In this document: positions 35,782-39,037 of the stretch, one piece after another
Numbering within the stretch: the stretch's first letter is position 1
Layout: every line of letters starts with the position of its first letter
NCBI GenBank assembly: GCA_902805665.1
Contig: CADCTB010000221.1
Location: forward strand, 1-39,037
Reading direction: 5' to 3'
Source: an uncultured Acidimicrobiales bacterium
Lineage (GTDB): Bacteria; Actinomycetota; Acidimicrobiia; Acidimicrobiales; AC-14
DNA: 39,037 nucleotides
Notes under the pieces: generated by a model
Seen by the model: only the letters and a program-made list of their open reading frames with translations
Told to the model about the DNA's origin: nothing
Databases searched by the model: none
Translations under genes and position numbers: made by a program

Positions 35782-37425
35782 ATGACGCTCCCCGAGACGC
35801 TGCTGATCTTTGTGCCCGCGCTGCCGGCCATCGGCGCGGCCGCGATCGCGGTCGCGCGCCCCGCCGGAGCGCGGGCCTCAAGGTGGGGGGTGCGAGCAGC
35901 CGCTGCTGCGTTCGCCGCCGCGGTCGTCGTGGCGGTCGTCGTGGCTGCGGACGGACCGGTCGCAGCCGTGGTCGAGGGGAACGATGGCGATGCGCTCGTC
36001 GGCCTGTATGCGAGTCGCGTCACCGCCCTTTTGGGCCTGCTCACCACCGGCGTCGGCTTGGTCGTCCAGTCCTTCGCCGGCCGTAACCTGCAGGGGGATC
36101 TCTTCGCCCGCCGCTTCTTCGTACTGGCCTCGCTGCTGACAGCGGCCACGACGTCCGTGGCCTTCGCCGCCACCCTCGGCCTGCTGTGCGCCGCCTGGAT
36201 CGTGGCCGGCCTGGCGTTGGCTGCGCTCGTGACCCACCGGGCCACCTGGCAACCGGCGAGGCGCTCGTCCCGGCGGACCCTGCGCAGCCTCTGGATCGGA
36301 GACGGGGCGCTCCTGGCGGCCACACTGCTCACCATCGTCTCTGTCGGCGAGATCGACCTCCGCTCGCCGGCCGGCGCCGCGGAGGAACTCGCTGACGCGT
36401 CGATTGCGGTGCTCGGTGGGAACGTGTTGTGGGTGGTCGCCGTGCTCCTGACCGTTGCCGGCATTTCCCGGTCCGCGCTCGTACCCGTGCACCAGTGGCT
36501 GCCGTCCACCATCGCCGCGCCGACGCCGGTGTCGGCGCTGCTCCACGCCGGCGTGGTCAACGGCGCCGGCATGCTGTTGGTGCGACTGGCGCCGGTGTTC
36601 GGGTCCTCGGCCGTGGCGACGCACGTCGCCTTCGCCGCCGGTGCCGTCACGACCTGTTACGCGACGACCGTGATGCTCGTGCGCAGCGACGTGAAGGGGA
36701 ACCTGGCGTGGTCCACGGCAGGGCAGATGGGGTTCATGACGGTGCAGGTGGCCATAGGAGCGTTCCCCGCGGCGTTGCTCCACATCATCGGGCACGGCAT
36801 GTACAAGGCCGCCCTGTTCCTCAGGGCCGGCAGCGCGGTGATGGACCATCTGCACCAGCGGCAACGCCCTCCCGCACATGTCGTCGCCCGCAGCGTTCGA
36901 CTGAGCGTCGCGCTGCTCGTGCCGGCCGCGGCACTTTGGGCCGCGTACGTGATCATCCACCCGCACCTGTCGACGGCGGCGGGTGTGCTCGTGACGGTGT
37001 TCGCGTGGGCAACGGCAGCCCGGGCTGTCGATGGGTGGCTGCGCTCCGCCCCGTTCCGGCCCGTTCCGGCGGTCGCAACCGCGGCATTCGGTTCCGCCGC
37101 CGGAGTGTTCGCCTACGTCGGTGGGCTGACCGCGGTGGAGACCTTCGTCGCTGACGCGCTTCCCGCCGAGGTCCCCGAGCCGGTCAGCTCCGCTCTCCTT
37201 GTTGCGACGCTCGCGGCGATCGCGCTTGTGGTCGCCGTCGTCTGGCTCACTCCAGGGGAGCCGATGCGCAGGTTGCGCAGCCGGGTGTACGCCCTCGCGC
37301 TCACCTCGGCGCCCGTCGCCTCCTCGTTGACGACCCGAGGCAGTTCCACCGGGGTGGCGCCCGTGCCGGAATCCCGCCACCTTCGGCCGGACATGGAGCT
37401 GGTCCGATCGACACGATCGAGATGA
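35782..37425 (+). CDS. dabB: Inorganic-carbon pump membrane subunit DabB (NuoL-like)
   Basis: 547 residues from ATG 35782, about 14 membrane helices. It belongs to the proton-conducting NuoL/MrpA family: SALVPVHQWLPSTIAAPTPVSALLHAGVVNGAGMLLVR (central lysine/histidine helix region), CYATTVMLVRSDVKGNLAWSTAGQMGFM, and ALLHIIGHGMYKAALFLRAGS. Shorter than NuoL and directly followed by dabA, it is DabB, which couples ion movement to the DabA zinc subunit. Together they take up and trap CO2 as bicarbonate at the membrane. Its stop overlaps the dabA start by 4 bp. Confidence 0.92.
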   Translation: MTLPETLLIFVPALPAIGAAAIAVARPAGARASRWGVRAAAAAFAAAVVVAVVVAADGPVAAVVEGNDGDALVGLYASRVTALLGLLTTGVGLVVQSFAGRNLQGDLFARRFFVLASLLTAATTSVAFAATLGLLCAAWIVAGLALAALVTHRATWQPARRSSRRTLRSLWIGDGALLAATLLTIVSVGEIDLRSPAGAAEELADASIAVLGGNVLWVVAVLLTVAGISRSALVPVHQWLPSTIAAPTPVSALLHAGVVNGAGMLLVRLAPVFGSSAVATHVAFAAGAVTTCYATTVMLVRSDVKGNLAWSTAGQMGFMTVQVAIGAFPAALLHIIGHGMYKAALFLRAGSAVMDHLHQRQRPPAHVVARSVRLSVALLVPAAALWAAYVIIHPHLSTAAGVLVTVFAWATAARAVDGWLRSAPFRPVPAVATAAFGSAAGVFAYVGGLTAVETFVADALPAEVPEPVSSALLVATLAAIALVVAVVWLTPGEPMRRLRSRVYALALTSAPVASSLTTRGSSTGVAPVPESRHLRPDMELVRSTRSR

Positions 37426-39037
37426 GCAACCGAGACGACGGCCACCGCGGACGATCTGACCGCGACGCCGAACTCCTCGCCGATGTCTCCGAAGCGGCCC
37501 AGATCATCGCTCCGCTGTGGCCGCTGACCAGCTTCGTGGCGGTCAATCCCCTCCTCGGCCTCCAGCACCTGCCCTTCGACGACGCCACGGCGGTCGCCCG
37601 ACGGTGGTTGCGGGCACGCACGCACCTCACGCTCGCCGGGTTCCGCGAGGCCCACGCCCACGGTGCCGTCACCGATGCTGATCTCCGGCGCGCCATCATC
37701 GAAGTCGACGCCAAGCTGGCGTCGCAGCCCAGCTTCGAGGTAGGGGAGCGAACGGTCGATGCGGTGGAGATCGTCCTTTTGGACCTACTCCTGGGACCGG
37801 ACGACAAGCCCCGGGAGACCGCCGACGATAGGGTCGGCCGCACGGATGTGGCGACCGTCCGGGCGGTCAGCCAGCTCGTGGCCGCGTGGTGTGCAGTCTT
37901 CGTCGACGAGGCCCACGTTCCATGGCCCATGCCCCGCCGCGAGCACGGGTTCTTCCGTGCGTGGCGAGAGCTCGCGCCACACGACCGACGGCTGCGGCGC
38001 CTCGCTGGCCCGACGGGCATGCAATGGCTGGCGCAACTGTCTGATCGTCCGGTCGAGGCCCTCGCCGCCTCGCTCGATGCGCTGGATGTCGGCGACGATC
38101 GCGTCGGCGCCCTTCGCGAGCACCTCGGCCGGCTTCCGGGCTGGGCCGGGTACGCGCGCTGGAACGACGAGTGGGCTCCGCCCGACGACCATCGCCCCTC
38201 GTTGCGCCTCGTGGACCTGCTCGCCGCGCAGGTGGCTGCAACGGCAGCGGCGGCCCATGGCGCCGCTGCTCAGCAGCCCGCCCAGCTGCCGGACGAGGAG
38301 GTCGAGAACGAGAAGCTCCTCGAGGACCGGGTGGCGACGGTGCTCTCCGCTCTCGGAAGCAATTCCGACGATCCCTTCGTCACGTCTGCCGTGCGGGGCG
38401 TCCTGCAGCAGGTGCCGCCGCCGGTGCGGAAGTCGATGTGGCTCGAGGCGCAGGAGGGCAACTTCCGCGATCGTCTGCTGGGACTGATGACCCGCTTGGA
38501 CCCCGGCCCGGTGACCGAGCGGCCGGACGTCCAAGCGGTCTTCTGCATCGACGCCCGCTCGGAGGGCCTGCAACGGCGCCTGCAGGCATGCGGCCCCTAC
38601 GACACCTTCGGGTTCGCCGGGTTCTTTGGCGTTCCCGTGCGCTGGCGGCCGCTCGGGTCGACGGAGAGCGAGGCGCGCTGCCCCGTGCTGTTGAAGCCTG
38701 AACACGACGTCGCCGAGCAGCCACTCCTCCCTGACGGTGCCCTCGGCTACCTCACCGCGCAGCGAACCACCGGCGCAGGACAAGAGGCCTTTCACGCGGC
38801 CAAGGGGAGCCTGGTCGGTCCGTTCGCGCTGGCCGAGGCGGCGGGTTACCTCATGGGTCCGGCGGCCGCGGCGAGGACGCTGACACCAGGCTTGGTGCGT
38901 CGCCTGAAAGGACTGACGGCGCGCCGAGTCGCCCCCCCGCAGACACGACCGGCTGTCGAGGCGGAGAACGACGACAGCTCCGGCTTGGCGCTCGAGGAGC
39001 GGGTCTCGTTCGGGAACAACATCGTCGGCACCATGGG
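37422..39037 (+). CDS. dabA: Inorganic-carbon pump zinc subunit DabA (DUF2309), partial
   Basis: Starts at ATG 37422 in an ATGA overlap with dabB; the frame is open to the window end (538 codons), so the C-terminus is missing. The early region LWPLTSFVAVNPLLGLQHLPFDDA matches the start of DUF2309 proteins. The first zinc-site half is FCIDARSE (C375, D377), equivalent to C351/D353 of the Halothiobacillus protein. The second half (His/Cys, about residues 548-563 by the same offset) lies just beyond the window. DabA is thought to be a beta-carbonic-anhydrase-like protein that hydrates CO2 vectorially with DabB. It completes the CO2-concentrating function of the cso locus. Confidence 0.93.
   Translation, partial: MSNRDDGHRGRSDRDAELLADVSEAAQIIAPLWPLTSFVAVNPLLGLQHLPFDDATAVARRWLRARTHLTLAGFREAHAHGAVTDADLRRAIIEVDAKLASQPSFEVGERTVDAVEIVLLDLLLGPDDKPRETADDRVGRTDVATVRAVSQLVAAWCAVFVDEAHVPWPMPRREHGFFRAWRELAPHDRRLRRLAGPTGMQWLAQLSDRPVEALAASLDALDVGDDRVGALREHLGRLPGWAGYARWNDEWAPPDDHRPSLRLVDLLAAQVAATAAAAHGAAAQQPAQLPDEEVENEKLLEDRVATVLSALGSNSDDPFVTSAVRGVLQQVPPPVRKSMWLEAQEGNFRDRLLGLMTRLDPGPVTERPDVQAVFCIDARSEGLQRRLQACGPYDTFGFAGFFGVPVRWRPLGSTESEARCPVLLKPEHDVAEQPLLPDGALGYLTAQRTTGAGQEAFHAAKGSLVGPFALAEAAGYLMGPAAAARTLTPGLVRRLKGLTARRVAPPQTRPAVEAENDDSSGLALEERVSFGNNIVGTM

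Noticed and set aside
35878-37380. 500-codon minus-strand frame opposite dabB
   Set aside because: Low-complexity His/Arg/Gly-rich shadow; dabB on the plus strand has clear membrane helices.

Overview
The window is high-GC DNA (roughly 70 % by eye) with many GTG and TTG starts. Together with an actinobacterial-style MinD/CooC pair, a CofE-like (F420 ligase family) protein, LuxR-type two-component genes and a secreted I36-type protein, this suggests an actinomycete-phylum bacterium, most likely an Acidimicrobiia-like chemolithoautotroph. That placement is inferred from gene content; no rRNA is present.

Layout. 1-1229: two tandem CooC/MinD-like ATPases, the first cut by the window edge, the second broken by an in-frame TGA. 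1218-7412 (minus): a membrane-anchored double AAA+ ATPase, a B3/4-domain protein, a fatty-acid desaturase, a small anchored protein, an Orn/Lys/Arg-type decarboxylase and a CofE-like protein. 7402-17567: an HTH regulator, a methyltransferase with a zinc-ribbon N-terminus, small genes, tRNA-Leu(CAA), an inositol-monophosphatase-family enzyme, a Nudix hydrolase, tRNA-Val(TAC), a 47-aa zinc-ribbon protein, a class A PBP and a DUF164-type coiled-coil zinc-ribbon protein. 17709-19399 (minus): rpe and phosphoribulokinase. 19492-24364: a response regulator and histidine kinase, a secreted I36-like protein, an ECF sigma factor with a translationally coupled membrane protein, and a HAD phosphatase. 24431-26418 (minus): cbbR and class I fructose-bisphosphate aldolase.

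26605-39037 (plus) is an alpha-carboxysome and CO2-concentrating locus: form I RuBisCO (cbbL, cbbS), a miniature CsoS2-like ORF, full-length csoS2, csoSCA, csoS4A, csoS4B, one csoS1, an acRAF/PCD-like gene, a disordered 96-aa protein, a Nudix-ThiE-like fusion, a 39-aa membrane peptide, and the inorganic-carbon pump genes dabB and dabA (cut by the window end). Several junctions are ATGA or TGATG overlaps. Rpe and Prk regenerate ribulose-1,5-bisphosphate, aldolase serves the same cycle, CbbR lies divergent to cbbL, DabAB would supply bicarbonate, and CsoSCA would convert it to CO2 inside a shell organised by CsoS2.

The most unusual observation is at 28425-28800. The start of csoS2 appears to be tandemly duplicated together with the 3' tail of cbbS. 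This gives a separate 101-aa ORF carrying two RuBisCO-binding-type CsoS2 N-repeats and ending in a copy of the CbbS C-terminus. Other points worth a look are the in-frame TGA in the CooC gene, a possible McdB-like disordered protein without a visible McdA, a branched RNA fold before the kinase gene, and two double-tier inverted repeats of nearly identical geometry.
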